Source: Allofournierella massiliensis (lineage in GTDB: Bacteria; Bacillota; Clostridia; Oscillospirales; Ruminococcaceae). From it: DNA of 64,000 nucleotides. Positions within the stretch are counted from its first letter, which is position 1. Every line of letters begins with the position of its first letter. Of this stretch, positions 34,810 through 43,577 are shown piece by piece. The translations under genes were made by a program, and so were the position numbers. The stretch lies in the NCBI RefSeq assembly GCF_021531255.1, contig NZ_JAFBIO010000001.1, positions 517,048 through 581,047 of the forward strand. The letters are read 5' to 3'. Below the pieces are notes generated by a model. The model saw nothing but the letters and a program-made list of their open reading frames with translations. It made no database searches and was not told where the DNA came from.

Positions 34810-36252
34810 TTACTTCTCCATCTCTTTCAGGTCATAGGAACTTTCGTTGAGGGCCGGCCAGGAAAACCGGAGCAGGCCATCCCGCACCGCCCCCCGGCGC
34901 AGGGGCAGGAAGGGATAGGCAAAGGGGTATTCCGCCTCCCCCGAGCCGCAGACCGACAGGATCAGCACCATGAGAAGGGCCGAGAGCCCCACCGGCCCGA
35001 ACCAGCCCCCCGCCAGCAGGAACAGGATCCGCAGGATGGTGATCTGCTCGTAGAGGGAGGGCAGCACGAACATGGAGATGGCCGTAAAGGCGGTGACGAT
35101 GAGCACCGGGGTACTGAGAATGCCGGCCGCCACCGCCGAATCCCCGATGAGCAGGGCCGAAAACAGCCCCACCGTGTGGCCGATGGGCTTGGGCAGCCGC
35201 AGGCCCGCCTCCCGGATGATCTCCAGCATGAGGGTGACCAGGACGACCTCCACCATCAGGGGCCAGGGGGTGGATTGCTCCGCCCCCAGCACCTTCATCA
35301 TCAGCGCCTGGGGCAGGATCTGGGGGGCATACTGGGCGGCGCAGACATACACCCCCGGCAGCAGGATGGACAGAAAAAAGGCCCCGTATTTCAAAAGCCG
35401 GAGAAAGCTGGCAAAAAAGGCTTTCTGGGCGTAGTCATCCAGGCTTTGGAAATGCTCGGCAAAAAAATAGGGCAGGATGAGGGCGAAGGGGCTGCCGTTC
35501 ACCAACAGCACCACCTTGCCCTCGCAGAGCTTGGCGCAGGCGGTCACCGGCCGCTCGGTATACCCCACCCCCTGGAAAAGGCTCCACCGGCGCTTTTGCA
35601 GGTAGGGGGTGAGATAGCTGCTGTCAAACAGGACCGGCAGCCGGGCATTCTGCAGCCGGCGGCGCACCTGGTCCACCAGGCGGCGGGGGGCATGGAGGGG
35701 GGAATAGCAGAGGGCCACCTCGGTCTTGGTGCGCTCGCCCAGCTGCAGAATTTCCATATTCAGCCCGCCGCCCCGCATCAGCCGGCGCAGAAGGCCCATA
35801 TTCACCCGTACCAGGTCGGTAAAACCCTCCCGGGAACCCCGCATATTCCCCTCCCCCGAGGGCTCCTGCACCGCCCGGTGGGTCATGCTCTGGGCGGCCA
35901 GGCAGATGGCCCGGCTGCAGCCCTCGATAAACAAAAGGGCAAAGCCCGCCGTGAGCCGGTTCATGGCGTCCGAATAAGTGGCGGCCAGCTGGGGCTCCAC
36001 CGGCAGGTCGGTGCGGGTAAAGATATACCGCAGCAGGGCCTCGCCGCTGGGCTTGGGGCCCTCCACCTCGGCAAGGTATTCCAAAAGCATCACCCAGAGC
36101 TTTTCGGTGCTGGCAATGCCGTCAAACAGACAGACCGCGCAGGGCACCCCCTGGATTTCCAGCTTCTTTGAATAAAAATCCGCCGAGCCGCCCACGCTCT
36201 CCTTCAGCCGGGAAATATTTTCCCCGGCATGGGGCGAAAGTTTTTCCTCCAT
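34810..36252 (-). CDS. gerAA: Spore germination protein, GerAA family
   Basis: 480 residues. A long hydrophilic N-terminal domain is followed by membrane helices. The family signature RGSREGFTDLVRVNMGLLRRLM and the helical part with PGVYVCAAQYAPQILP are present. A subunit of the germinant receptor in the inner spore membrane. ATG at 36252 has AGAGGG; a much longer open frame upstream overlaps the divergent DUF421 gene and is rejected. Expected to be transcribed late in the forespore (sigma G), although no such promoter can be shown. Confidence 0.93.
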   Translation of the reverse strand: MEEKLSPHAGENISRLKESVGGSADFYSKKLEIQGVPCAVCLFDGIASTEKLWVMLLEYLAEVEGPKPSGEALLRYIFTRTDLPVEPQLAATYSDAMNRLTAGFALLFIEGCSRAICLAAQSMTHRAVQEPSGEGNMRGSREGFTDLVRVNMGLLRRLMRGGGLNMEILQLGERTKTEVALCYSPLHAPRRLVDQVRRRLQNARLPVLFDSSYLTPYLQKRRWSLFQGVGYTERPVTACAKLCEGKVVLLVNGSPFALILPYFFAEHFQSLDDYAQKAFFASFLRLLKYGAFFLSILLPGVYVCAAQYAPQILPQALMMKVLGAEQSTPWPLMVEVVLVTLMLEIIREAGLRLPKPIGHTVGLFSALLIGDSAVAAGILSTPVLIVTAFTAISMFVLPSLYEQITILRILFLLAGGWFGPVGLSALLMVLILSVCGSGEAEYPFAYPFLPLRRGAVRDGLLRFSWPALNESSYDLKEMEK

Positions 36253-36297
36253 CCCGTTTTCCCTCTTTTCATGGTTTTGACCGGAAAGGCGCCCGCC

Positions 36298-36990
36298 ATG
36301 CTGCTTTTGTTTGCCCGCACGGCTCTGGTATACCTGCTCATCCTGCTGCTTATGCGCTTTATGGGCAAGCGGCAGCTGGGGGAACTGCAGCCCTCGGACC
36401 TTACCTCCACCATCCTGATCTCCAACCTGGCATCCATCCCCATCGAACAGCCGGAACTGCCCTTCTGGGCCAGCCTGACCCCCATCCTGCTCATCGCCTG
36501 CCTGGAGATCCTGGTTTCCTGGGTGGGCATCCACTGCCGGCCCCTGGGGCGGCTGCTCAGCGGCAAGCCCATTCCGGTGATCCGGGGCGGACAGATCGAC
36601 CAGGACGCCCTGAAACAGCTCCGCTTTTCGGCCGCGGACCTGCTGGCCGCCCTGCGCGCCAAGGATATTTTTTCCCCCGAAGAGGTGGCTTATGCAGTGA
36701 TCGAGACCGACGGGGCCCTGAATGTCTGCAAATCCCCCCAGGCCGACACCCCCACCCGGCAGGATCTGGCCCTGCCCTGCCCGGAGAATTTCCGCCCCAC
36801 CCTGCCCTTTGTGGTGAACGGGGAGGTGCTGGCCGACAACCTTGGCTGGTGCGGCCACGACCGGGCCTGGCTGGACAGAATGCTGAAGAAAAAGGGGCTG
36901 GAACTGGGTCAGGTTCTTCTGGCGCTGGGAGATGATTCCGAAACTCTGACCCTGATCCAAAAAGAAAAGGCCTCCGCCCAAAGGCGGTGA
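36298..36990 (+). CDS. DUF421/YetF-type membrane protein
   Basis: 230 residues. Two or three N-terminal helices (ALVYLLILLLMRFMGKRQLGEL) are followed by the YetF-type soluble domain (KPIPVIRGGQIDQDAL, LRFSAADLLAALRAKDIFSPEEVAYAVIETDGALNV). GGAAAGG precedes the ATG at 36298. It is divergent from gerAA with only 45 bp between starts and is followed by a DUF4363 gene. A DUF421-containing protein (2Duf) improves spore heat resistance in Bacillus, so a spore-membrane role is possible but unproven. Confidence 0.85.
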   Translation: MLLLFARTALVYLLILLLMRFMGKRQLGELQPSDLTSTILISNLASIPIEQPELPFWASLTPILLIACLEILVSWVGIHCRPLGRLLSGKPIPVIRGGQIDQDALKQLRFSAADLLAALRAKDIFSPEEVAYAVIETDGALNVCKSPQADTPTRQDLALPCPENFRPTLPFVVNGEVLADNLGWCGHDRAWLDRMLKKKGLELGQVLLALGDDSETLTLIQKEKASAQRR

Positions 36991-37041
36991 CCCGTCAAGA
37001 TACAGATATAAAATACAAGCATCACAAGGAGGCGTTTGGAT

Positions 37042-37410
37042 ATGCGGCGTTTTGCGGCCGCGGCGGCCCTGACCCTTGCCTGCCTGGCGGCGGTGATCTT
37101 TGCCTGCCAGTGGACGGACCGCTGCCTGGGAGAATGGGAGGACCTGCTGGAACGAACCCGACAGGCCGCCCAGCGGGGCGACCTGGAAGAGGCAAGGCTG
37201 CTCACCCAGGCCCTGAACCGCTCCCTGGAAGAGCATGAGGCAGGCCTGACCCTTTTGTTCCGGAAGGATTTCCTGGCCAACCTGAAGTCCAGGTTCCGGG
37301 AAATGGAAAGCTATCTGGCCGCCGAGAGCGACCAGGACCTGCTCAATTCGGTGGCCCAGGCCGAGATCCAGCTGGAACTTTTGCAGGATTTATTTTTCGG
37401 AATTTTTTGA
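37042..37410 (+). CDS. DUF4363 family protein
   Basis: 122 residues. N-terminal signal anchor ([14 protein letters not shown]) and an all-helical extracytoplasmic domain rich in charged residues, typical of DUF4363. Function unknown; it commonly follows DUF421 genes in Clostridia. AAGGAGG stands 8 nt before the ATG at 37042. The 3' end converges on nrdR and overlaps it by 21 nt. Confidence 0.72.
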   Translation: MRRFAAAAALTLACLAAVIFACQWTDRCLGEWEDLLERTRQAAQRGDLEEARLLTQALNRSLEEHEAGLTLLFRKDFLANLKSRFREMESYLAAESDQDLLNSVAQAEIQLELLQDLFFGIF

Positions 37411-37863
37411 GCGGTTGTCCAGCATTTCCTTCAGTTCATCCATGAAGGTGTTCAGGTCACTGAACTGGCGGTAGACCGAGGCAAAGCGCACATAGGCCAC
37501 CTCATCGATCTTTTTCAGTTCGGTCATGGCCAGTTCCCCGATATAGGCGGTGGGGATCTCCCGGTCGTAGGAGCTGAGCAGCTTCTGCTCAATGTTGTCC
37601 ACCGCGTTTTCCAGCATTTTATAGCTCACCGGCCGCTTTTCGCAGGCACGCAGCATTCCGCCCAGCAGCTTCTGCCGGTCGAAGGCCTCCCGGGAGCGGT
37701 CCTTCTTGACCACCATCAGGGGCACCGTTTCCACCACCTCATAGGTGGTGAACCGCTTCTTGCAGGCCAGGCATTCCCGGCGGCGGCGGATCTTTTCCCC
37801 GTCCTCGGTGGGGCGGGAATCAATGACCTTGGAATCGGCCTCTCCGCAAAAGGGACATTTCAT
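37390..37863 (-). CDS. nrdR: Transcriptional repressor NrdR
   Basis: 157 residues; zinc ribbon (CPFC...CLAC) then ATP-cone domain ([24 protein letters not shown]). Represses ribonucleotide reductase operons according to the dATP/ATP state. Family length and motifs are complete. It lies after a TIM-barrel gene in the same orientation (20-bp gap). Confidence 0.97.
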   Translation of the reverse strand: MKCPFCGEADSKVIDSRPTEDGEKIRRRRECLACKKRFTTYEVVETVPLMVVKKDRSREAFDRQKLLGGMLRACEKRPVSYKMLENAVDNIEQKLLSSYDREIPTAYIGELAMTELKKIDEVAYVRFASVYRQFSDLNTFMDELKEMLDNRSKNSEK

Positions 37864-37882
37864 AGAGCTGTTTCCTCCTGTT

Positions 37883-38665
37883 TTATATGGTTTGTTCCTT
37901 CAGATAGTCAAGGGCGTCCTGCAGTTCTTCCTCGCTGCCGAAATCTCCCCGGTAAAGCTCGATCACCCCGTTGGCGGTGCAGCCGCCCTCCCGCAGGTAG
38001 CGGAAAAAGCCCCGGAAGTCGAAATCCCCCCGGCCAGGCAGGGCGCTCAGGCACTGGTCGGTGCGGTCGCTCAGGTGCAGGTGGCAGATATTCTCGGGGC
38101 CCATGGCCTCGGCCATTTCCCGGATATCGCAGCCGAAACGGCGGCACTGCTTGAGGTCCAGCACAAAATGCAGGGGCCGGTCCGCATACTGGCGCAGGGC
38201 CCGGATGCTGGCCACATCCCCGCTCTGGCAGCGGTCCACATTTTCCTGGGCCACCGTGATCCCAAACCGCTCCCCTTCCTCCACCAGCCGGCCCAGCCGA
38301 CGGGCGTATTCCTGCAAGGAGACCGCCTTGGCGCGCATATTGCCGTGAAAGACCAGGATGGAGGCCCCCAGCAGCCGGCAGGCCTCAAAATACCGCCGGT
38401 ACAGGGCCAGGCCGTCCTCAAACCGGTTTTCATACTCGGAAAAGAAGAGGAAGGGTTCCAGGGCGCTGGTAAAGGGATGCACCGAGAGCACCCGCCTGCC
38501 GTACTGCCGGGCACAGGCATCCAGCCGGGCCAGATAGTCCGGGTCCAGCTCCCGGAAGGTGTTCAGGAACACCTCCGCCGCCGGCGAGCCCGCCGCCAGT
38601 GCCTTTTCCAGGGAAACCAGGGTGTTCTGGGGATAGTAGCAGGAGGAGGAAATGCCGATCTCCAT
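37883..38665 (-). CDS. Sugar phosphate isomerase/epimerase-like TIM barrel protein
   Basis: 260 residues of the xylose isomerase-like/AP endonuclease 2 fold: the metal-binding pattern is visible in LSVHPF, VFHGN, VAQENVD, VLDLKQC and HLHLSD...GRGDFDF...ELY. The reaction cannot be read from sequence. The ATG at 38665 follows AAGGAAG. Terminator upstream separates it from secDF, so it probably pairs with nrdR. Confidence 0.75.
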   Translation of the reverse strand: MEIGISSSCYYPQNTLVSLEKALAAGSPAAEVFLNTFRELDPDYLARLDACARQYGRRVLSVHPFTSALEPFLFFSEYENRFEDGLALYRRYFEACRLLGASILVFHGNMRAKAVSLQEYARRLGRLVEEGERFGITVAQENVDRCQSGDVASIRALRQYADRPLHFVLDLKQCRRFGCDIREMAEAMGPENICHLHLSDRTDQCLSALPGRGDFDFRGFFRYLREGGCTANGVIELYRGDFGSEEELQDALDYLKEQTI

Positions 38666-38695
38666 AAAGCCGCTTCCTTTCCGTTGGTACAAAAC

Positions 38696-38739
38696 AAGGC
38701 AGAGGCACGGGGGGAAATCCTTCCCCGTGCCCCTGCCTT
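38696..38739 (-). terminator. secDF terminator
   Basis: A 17-bp stem with one mismatch (38696-38712 with 38723-38739) directly beyond the secDF stop, followed by TTTTG on the minus strand. Confidence 0.8.
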
Positions 38740-38743
38740 TGAA

Positions 38744-41074
38744 TCATTTGGCCAGTGCCTTCTTGTCTTCGCCGCCCTTCCGGCCTTCCCACCAGCTCCA
38801 CAGGGAGGTGGTGAGGAAGAGGGAGGTGTACAGGCCGGAGATCATGCCGGCCAGCAGGGGCAGCGCGAAGGTGAGGATGCTGTCCACATCATAGAGCACC
38901 GAGATCACGCAGATGATGGCAAGGGCCGCGCAGGTGGTGATGGTGGTGTTCATGGTACGCCAGAAGCTCTGGCGCACGCTGGTATTGATGAGCTGGACAA
39001 AATCCATCTTCTTGCCGTAGAGGCTGCGGTTTTCCCGGATGCGGTCGTAGATGACCACCGTGTTGTTGATGGAATAGCCCAGGATGGTGAGCATGGCCGC
39101 AATGAAGTTGCCGTTGAGGGGCACGCCCATCACCACAAAAGCGCCAAAGACCACGATCAGGTCGTTGACCAGGGCCACCACCGCAATGGCGCCGGCGGGC
39201 AGGCCGCCGATGTTGCGGAAGCGCACCGAGATATACAGAAGGATCAGCACAATGGCTGCCGCCACGGCCACCAGGCACTTGTTCAGGAACTCGCCGCCGA
39301 TGGTGGGGTTGACGTTGCTCATTTCCAGCTGCTGGAAATTGTTATCCGGGCAGGCGGCCTGCAGCCCTTCGGTGAGCTGGGTCATCTGCTCGGTGGTCAC
39401 GGTGGAAACACCGGGCATGGAGATGGTGAGGGTGTTGGCGCCGGTGGCCATGTTGGTACCGGTCTGCAGGGTGACGCCGCTGCCCAGCACCTCGCTCACC
39501 GCGCTGTTCACCGCGGCGGAATCGGCCTCGCCCTCATAGCCCATGGTGATGACGGCGCCGCCCTTGAACTGGATATCCAGGCTGACGCCCTTCACCGCGG
39601 TCATGACCAGCACGGCGGCCACGATGCAGATCGAGATGCCGAAGAAGACCTTGCGCTTGGCCACATAGTTCCGCAGGGGCTTTTCCTGCTTTTTGGCGGA
39701 AGGCGCGCCGAACAGCCATTCCTTGCGCAGGAACTTGATGCGGGAAGCGCCCCGCAGCATGATGCGGCAGAGCAGCACCCCGAACAGGAAGTTGAGGATC
39801 ATGCCCACCAGCAGGGTGTAGCCGAAGGAATAGATGGTGCCGGCGGTGGAGGGGCCGAAGGCAAAGAAGAGCCAGTGGAGCAGCTTTGCCATCAGGCTGT
39901 CGGAGGTGCCGAAGGCGCCCATCAGGATGACGGCCACGATGATGGTGGTGACGTTGCCGTCGATAACCGGGATCAGGCCCCGGGCGAAGCCGGCGCTGAG
40001 GGCGCCGTCAATGGTCTTGCCGTTTTTCAGCTCTTCCTTGATCCGCTCGGCGGTGATGACGTTGGCGTCCACACCCATGCCGATGGCCAGGATGATACCG
40101 GCGATACCGGGCAGGGTGAGGGTAAAGCTGTTGAACACCCCAAAGTAGCCCGAGATGGCCGCCAGGGTGCCCGCCACCTGGCCCAGCAGGGCGATGGAAG
40201 CCACAAAGCCGGGCAGCCGGTAGGCAAAGGTCATGAACAGGAAGATGAAGGCAAAAGCCAGGCAGCCCGCCAGCACCATGGCCTTCAGGCTCTGGCCGCC
40301 CAGGCTGGGGCTGATGGTGGAATAGCTCTCGGCCGAGAGGGCAAAGGGCAGGGCGCCGGAATTGATCTGGTTGGCCAGGGTGGTGGCGCTTTCCTGATCG
40401 AAGCTGCCGCTGATGATGGCCTTGCCGTCGGTAATGGCCTCGTTCACCGAAGCCACGCTGATATTCTCTTCATCCAGCCAGATGCTGATGGAGCCGCCCT
40501 CGGCGCTCAGCCGGGAGGTGGCGTCCGCAAAGGCCTGGGCGCCCTCCTCGTTCAGCTCCAGGGAAACATAGAACTCAGAGGCTCCCCCCTGCTTGACCGG
40601 GCCGTAGCCCACCGAGGCGGATTTTACCTGGGCGCCGTCCAGGATCAGTTCGCCGTCCGCCGTGCTGCCTTCCCGGAAGGTCATGTAAGCGGTGGTGCCG
40701 ATCTCGTCAATGGCGCTCTGGGGGTCAAACTCCTCCTCCCCGCTCTTCCAGGGGAAGCGGACGATGATCCGGTCCTTGTTATAATCGGTGTATACCTCGC
40801 TGTCGGTGATGTTCAGGCTCACCAGACGCTTTTCGATGACCAGCTTGGCTGCGTCCATCTGCTCGTCGGTGGCGTCAAAATCGCCCTCGGGCATAAAGGT
40901 CACGTCCACACCGCCCTTGATGTCGATGCCGAACCGGATGTCCGAAGCGCCTTTCACATAGGTGGTCATTGTGTCGCCGTACTGGCTGCGCACACCGAAA
41001 AAGGCGGTGTAGGCAAACGCCAGGATCAGGCCGGCCACCACAAAAAACTGCCAGGCCTTGCCTCTTTTCTTCAT
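38744..41074 (-). CDS. secDF: Protein translocase subunit SecDF (fused)
   Basis: 776 residues combining SecD (N-terminal, including the P1 domain and the GAGGIILAIGMGVDANV-type helix seen as GIILAIGMGVDANVI) and SecF (NVNPTIGGEFLNK, TILGYSINNTVVIYDRIREN). Proton-driven accessory of the Sec translocase that pulls exported proteins across the membrane. The fused form is common in Firmicutes. ATG at 41074 has GGAGG 7 nt upstream. Confidence 0.96.
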   Translation of the reverse strand: MKKRGKAWQFFVVAGLILAFAYTAFFGVRSQYGDTMTTYVKGASDIRFGIDIKGGVDVTFMPEGDFDATDEQMDAAKLVIEKRLVSLNITDSEVYTDYNKDRIIVRFPWKSGEEEFDPQSAIDEIGTTAYMTFREGSTADGELILDGAQVKSASVGYGPVKQGGASEFYVSLELNEEGAQAFADATSRLSAEGGSISIWLDEENISVASVNEAITDGKAIISGSFDQESATTLANQINSGALPFALSAESYSTISPSLGGQSLKAMVLAGCLAFAFIFLFMTFAYRLPGFVASIALLGQVAGTLAAISGYFGVFNSFTLTLPGIAGIILAIGMGVDANVITAERIKEELKNGKTIDGALSAGFARGLIPVIDGNVTTIIVAVILMGAFGTSDSLMAKLLHWLFFAFGPSTAGTIYSFGYTLLVGMILNFLFGVLLCRIMLRGASRIKFLRKEWLFGAPSAKKQEKPLRNYVAKRKVFFGISICIVAAVLVMTAVKGVSLDIQFKGGAVITMGYEGEADSAAVNSAVSEVLGSGVTLQTGTNMATGANTLTISMPGVSTVTTEQMTQLTEGLQAACPDNNFQQLEMSNVNPTIGGEFLNKCLVAVAAAIVLILLYISVRFRNIGGLPAGAIAVVALVNDLIVVFGAFVVMGVPLNGNFIAAMLTILGYSINNTVVIYDRIRENRSLYGKKMDFVQLINTSVRQSFWRTMNTTITTCAALAIICVISVLYDVDSILTFALPLLAGMISGLYTSLFLTTSLWSWWEGRKGGEDKKALAK

Positions 41075-41199
41075 TGGGGAACCTCCAAACTTAACACCCG
41101 CCCCATGGCGGGCAATTTCAGGGCCCGCCTTTGGCGGCGCGCCCTGCCTGTGCCCCGCCCTGCCCCAAAGGCGCGGAACAAAGTGCGGCACACTAAATA

Positions 41200-41228
41200 A
41201 TTATAGTATACTTTGTCCACCAAAACAA
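41200..41228 (-). promoter_or_regulatory. secDF promoter
   Basis: TTGTTT (41223-41228) and TATAAT (41200-41205), 17 bp apart on the minus strand; an AGTATACT palindrome overlaps the -10 region. The leader to the ATG is about 120 nt. Confidence 0.6.
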
Positions 41229-41264
41229 GTGCTAACTTGCATTTACAGCCCCTGCCGGGGCAAA

Positions 41265-41310
41265 AGAAGGGCGCGGGCAGGGGGTTGCTCCCCTTTCCCG
41301 CGCCCTTCTT
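41265..41310 (-). terminator. mntP terminator
   Basis: A 13-bp stem (AGAAGGGCGCGGG, 41265-41277, with 41298-41310) beyond the mntP stop, followed by TTTTG on the minus strand. Confidence 0.82.
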
Positions 41311-41335
41311 CATTATAATAGGTATATATAAGAGC

Positions 41336-41947
41336 TTACAGCACCCCGAAATGCTCCAGCAGGATCTTGAGGCCCAGCAGGATCAGGATGATGCCGCCGG
41401 CCAGCTCGGCCTTGCTCTTGTAGCGGGCGCCGAACACGTTGCCCGCCTTGACGCCCACCATGGACAGCACGCAAGTGGTGACGCAGATGATCAGGCAGCC
41501 CACACAGGTGTTGGCGATGCCGCCCGCCGCGCCGGGCAGAATGGCCACCGGCACAAAGGCAAAGGTGATGCCCACGGCCAGGGCGTCGATGCTGGTGGCC
41601 ACCGCCATCAGAAACATCTCCTTCACGGCCAGGGTGGCGTTCTCCTCTTCCGCTTCTTCCTCACCGCCGAAGGCTTCCCGCACCATATTAAAGCCGATCA
41701 GGCCCAGCAGCACGAAGGCGATCCAGGGGGCAATGGCGGTCACATACTGCTCGAACTGGGCGCCCAGGATATAACCGATAAAGGGCATCATACCCTGGAA
41801 CACGCCGAACCAGGCGCCCACAATGAGTGCCTTGCCCCAGGTGAGCTGGCGCATGGCCAGGCCCTTGCAGATGGCCACCGCGAAGGCGTCCATGGACAGG
41901 CCCACCGCCAGGACAAACAGGGTGAGCAGATTGATCGTTTGACTCAT
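41336..41947 (-). CDS. mntP: Manganese efflux pump MntP
   Basis: 203 residues, six hydrophobic helices, with the repeated family motif AVGLSMDAFAVAICKG and AVATSIDALAVGITF carrying the conserved Asp residues. Exports Mn2+ to avoid toxicity. The central loop is very acidic (GGEEEAEEEN). ATG at 41947 follows a GGAAAGGATGGAAG stretch. A Mn riboswitch with terminator stands in its leader. Confidence 0.94.
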   Translation of the reverse strand: MSQTINLLTLFVLAVGLSMDAFAVAICKGLAMRQLTWGKALIVGAWFGVFQGMMPFIGYILGAQFEQYVTAIAPWIAFVLLGLIGFNMVREAFGGEEEAEEENATLAVKEMFLMAVATSIDALAVGITFAFVPVAILPGAAGGIANTCVGCLIICVTTCVLSMVGVKAGNVFGARYKSKAELAGGIILILLGLKILLEHFGVL

Positions 41948-41975
41948 TCTCTTCCATCCTTTCCAGCTTTCCGAC

Positions 41976-42161
41976 AAAAAACGGCAGGTATGCTCAACCA
42001 TACCTGCCGTTTTGGATTCCTTTACAGAAAAAACAGACGCATGTATAGCGAAGCACACTATACACGAGTCTCATCATTCAAGACAAGCCAGGCCTTGTGC
42101 CAGTATGTTGACTTGCCGCATGGCCCCGAAAAACGGGTATGCCGATTACTCCCTCATGACG
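41976..42161 (-). ncRNA. yybP-ykoY manganese riboswitch with terminator
   Basis: On the minus strand the leader has GGGAGTA (42147-42153), CAACATACTGG (42100-42110) and the 3' element GAATGATGAGAC (42068-42079), the conserved blocks of the yybP-ykoY aptamer. A terminator follows (16-bp stem, 41977-41992 with 41999-42013, then TTTTTT). High Mn2+ should favour readthrough into mntP. Confidence 0.85.
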
Positions 42162-42167
42162 GTTCAT

Positions 42168-42197
42168 ACCATATCACAAACCCGGGTTAGTCGTCAA
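42168..42197 (-). promoter_or_regulatory. mntP promoter
   Basis: TTGACG (42192-42197) and TATGGT (42168-42173), 18 bp apart on the minus strand, just upstream of the riboswitch. Confidence 0.6.
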
Positions 42198-42297
42198 TAA
42201 CCCCAAAAAACTTTGTAGCTTTTGATGAATTCCTTCCCCGTATGGCGGGAAAGTTCTGCGCAATCCTCCCTTTTGAAAAAATCCTTCCCCCTTCCCC

Positions 42298-42356
42298 TTG
42301 ACTTTTGGGCCGGCTCTGGTAAAATACCATCAGCAAATTTATCTAAAATATTTTAG
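42298..42356 (+). promoter_or_regulatory. Fatty-acid operon promoter and operator
   Basis: TTGACT (42298-42303) and TAAAAT (42320-42325) spaced 16 bp. The perfect 14-bp palindrome CTAAAATATTTTAG (42343-42356) lies about 10-25 nt past the expected start. It is the obvious target for the MarR-type regulator at the operon end. The rest of 42198-42297 shows nothing. Confidence 0.7.
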
Positions 42357-42413
42357 GTAAATGTGCTGAGATATTGTTTTGAAAACTACCTGAAACGAAA
42401 AGGAGACTGCATC

Positions 42414-42644
42414 ATGGATTTTGAGAAGGTAAAAGAGATCATTGTGGACACCCTGAGCTGCGACGCCGACAAGGTGACCATGGAAGCCAACCTGTTTGAC
42501 GATCTGGGCGCCGACAGCCTGGACGCCGTGGAGCTGAACATGGCCCTGGAAGACGAGTTCGGTTTTGCCATCCCCGACGAGGAGCTGGGCAACATGAAGA
42601 CCGTGGCCGACATCTTCAACTACCTGAGCAGCCACGCCGAATAA
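42414..42644 (+). CDS. acpP: Acyl carrier protein
   Basis: 76 residues; the phosphopantetheine attachment site is Ser35 in LGADSLDAVEL. Carries the growing acyl chain for all the Fab enzymes that follow. AAAAGGAG precedes the ATG. Very acidic, as the family requires. First gene of the operon, which gives it the strongest expression position. Confidence 0.97.
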   Translation: MDFEKVKEIIVDTLSCDADKVTMEANLFDDLGADSLDAVELNMALEDEFGFAIPDEELGNMKTVADIFNYLSSHAE

Positions 42645-42692
42645 GCCCCCCGGGGCCCCGCCCTTGGCCTTGCAGTAAAAGGAGGTAAACCC

Positions 42693-43577
42693 TTGATCCG
42701 CCTTATCAAGCCTATTCTCGACACACCCAAGCAGAAGGCTTTTGAATGGAAAGCCCGCCGCGAGGCCAACGGCACGGCCCAACCCTGGCAGGAGGCACAG
42801 TTCTTCACCTGCCCCAAATGCCAGCGCCGGGCCACCCGCGCCAACTGGAGCGAGCATCTGTACGTATGCCCCAACTGCGGGCATTATCAGCCCATCGGCG
42901 GCTATTACCGCCTGAGCATGATCCTGGATCACGGCAGCTTCAAGGAGCTGAACGAAAAAACCACCGGCAGGGATTTCCTGCATTTTCCCGGTTACCCGGA
43001 AAAGCTCTCCCTGCAGCGGCGCAAGACCGGCCTTTCCGAGGCTGTGGTCACCGCCACCGGTAAGATCCACGGCATCCAGGTGGTGGCAGCCGTGCTGGAC
43101 AGCCGGTTCTTTATGGGCAGCATGGGCACCGGCGTGGGCGAAAAAGTGACCCTGGCGGTGGAGTACGCCGCCGCCAAAAAGCTGCCCCTCATCATCTTCA
43201 GCGCCAGCGGCGGCGCCCGGATGCAGGAGGGCATTTACAGCCTGATGCAGATGGCCAAGACCAGCGCCGCCATCGCCAGTTTTTCCGCCAAGGGCGGGCT
43301 GTACATCAGCTACCTGACCCACCCCACCACCGGCGGCGTGACCGCCAGTTTTGCCAGCCTGGGCGACATTACCCTGGCCGAGCCCCACGCCCTCATCGGC
43401 TTTGCGGGCCCCCGGGTGATCGAGCAGACCATCGGCCAGAAGCTGCCGGCCGGGTTCCAGCGCAGCGAATACCTGGAAGAACACGGCTTTGTGGATAAGA
43501 TCGTACCCCGCAGCGAGATGCGGGAGACCCTGGCGCAGATCCTTAAGCTGCACACGAACGGAGGGAAACGCCTGTGA
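42693..43577 (+). CDS. accD: Acetyl-CoA carboxylase carboxyltransferase beta subunit
   Basis: 294 residues. N-terminal zinc ribbon (CPKC...CPNC) and the crotonase-like carboxyltransferase core (ASGGARMQEG, THPTTGGVTASFA). With AccA it transfers CO2 from carboxybiotin to acetyl-CoA, giving malonyl-CoA. Start is a TTG at 42693 with a strong AAGGAGG. Overlaps accA by 4 nt (GTGA). accB and accC are not in this operon. Confidence 0.96.
   Translation: MIRLIKPILDTPKQKAFEWKARREANGTAQPWQEAQFFTCPKCQRRATRANWSEHLYVCPNCGHYQPIGGYYRLSMILDHGSFKELNEKTTGRDFLHFPGYPEKLSLQRRKTGLSEAVVTATGKIHGIQVVAAVLDSRFFMGSMGTGVGEKVTLAVEYAAAKKLPLIIFSASGGARMQEGIYSLMQMAKTSAAIASFSAKGGLYISYLTHPTTGGVTASFASLGDITLAEPHALIGFAGPRVIEQTIGQKLPAGFQRSEYLEEHGFVDKIVPRSEMRETLAQILKLHTNGGKRL

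Noticed and set aside
36253..37236. N-terminal extension of GerAA by about 330 residues
   Set aside because: It is antisense to DUF421/DUF4363, and a proper ATG with SD exists at 36252.
37745..41200. 1151-codon open frame on the plus strand
   Set aside because: Runs opposite secDF, the isomerase and nrdR; same shadow effect and no family features.
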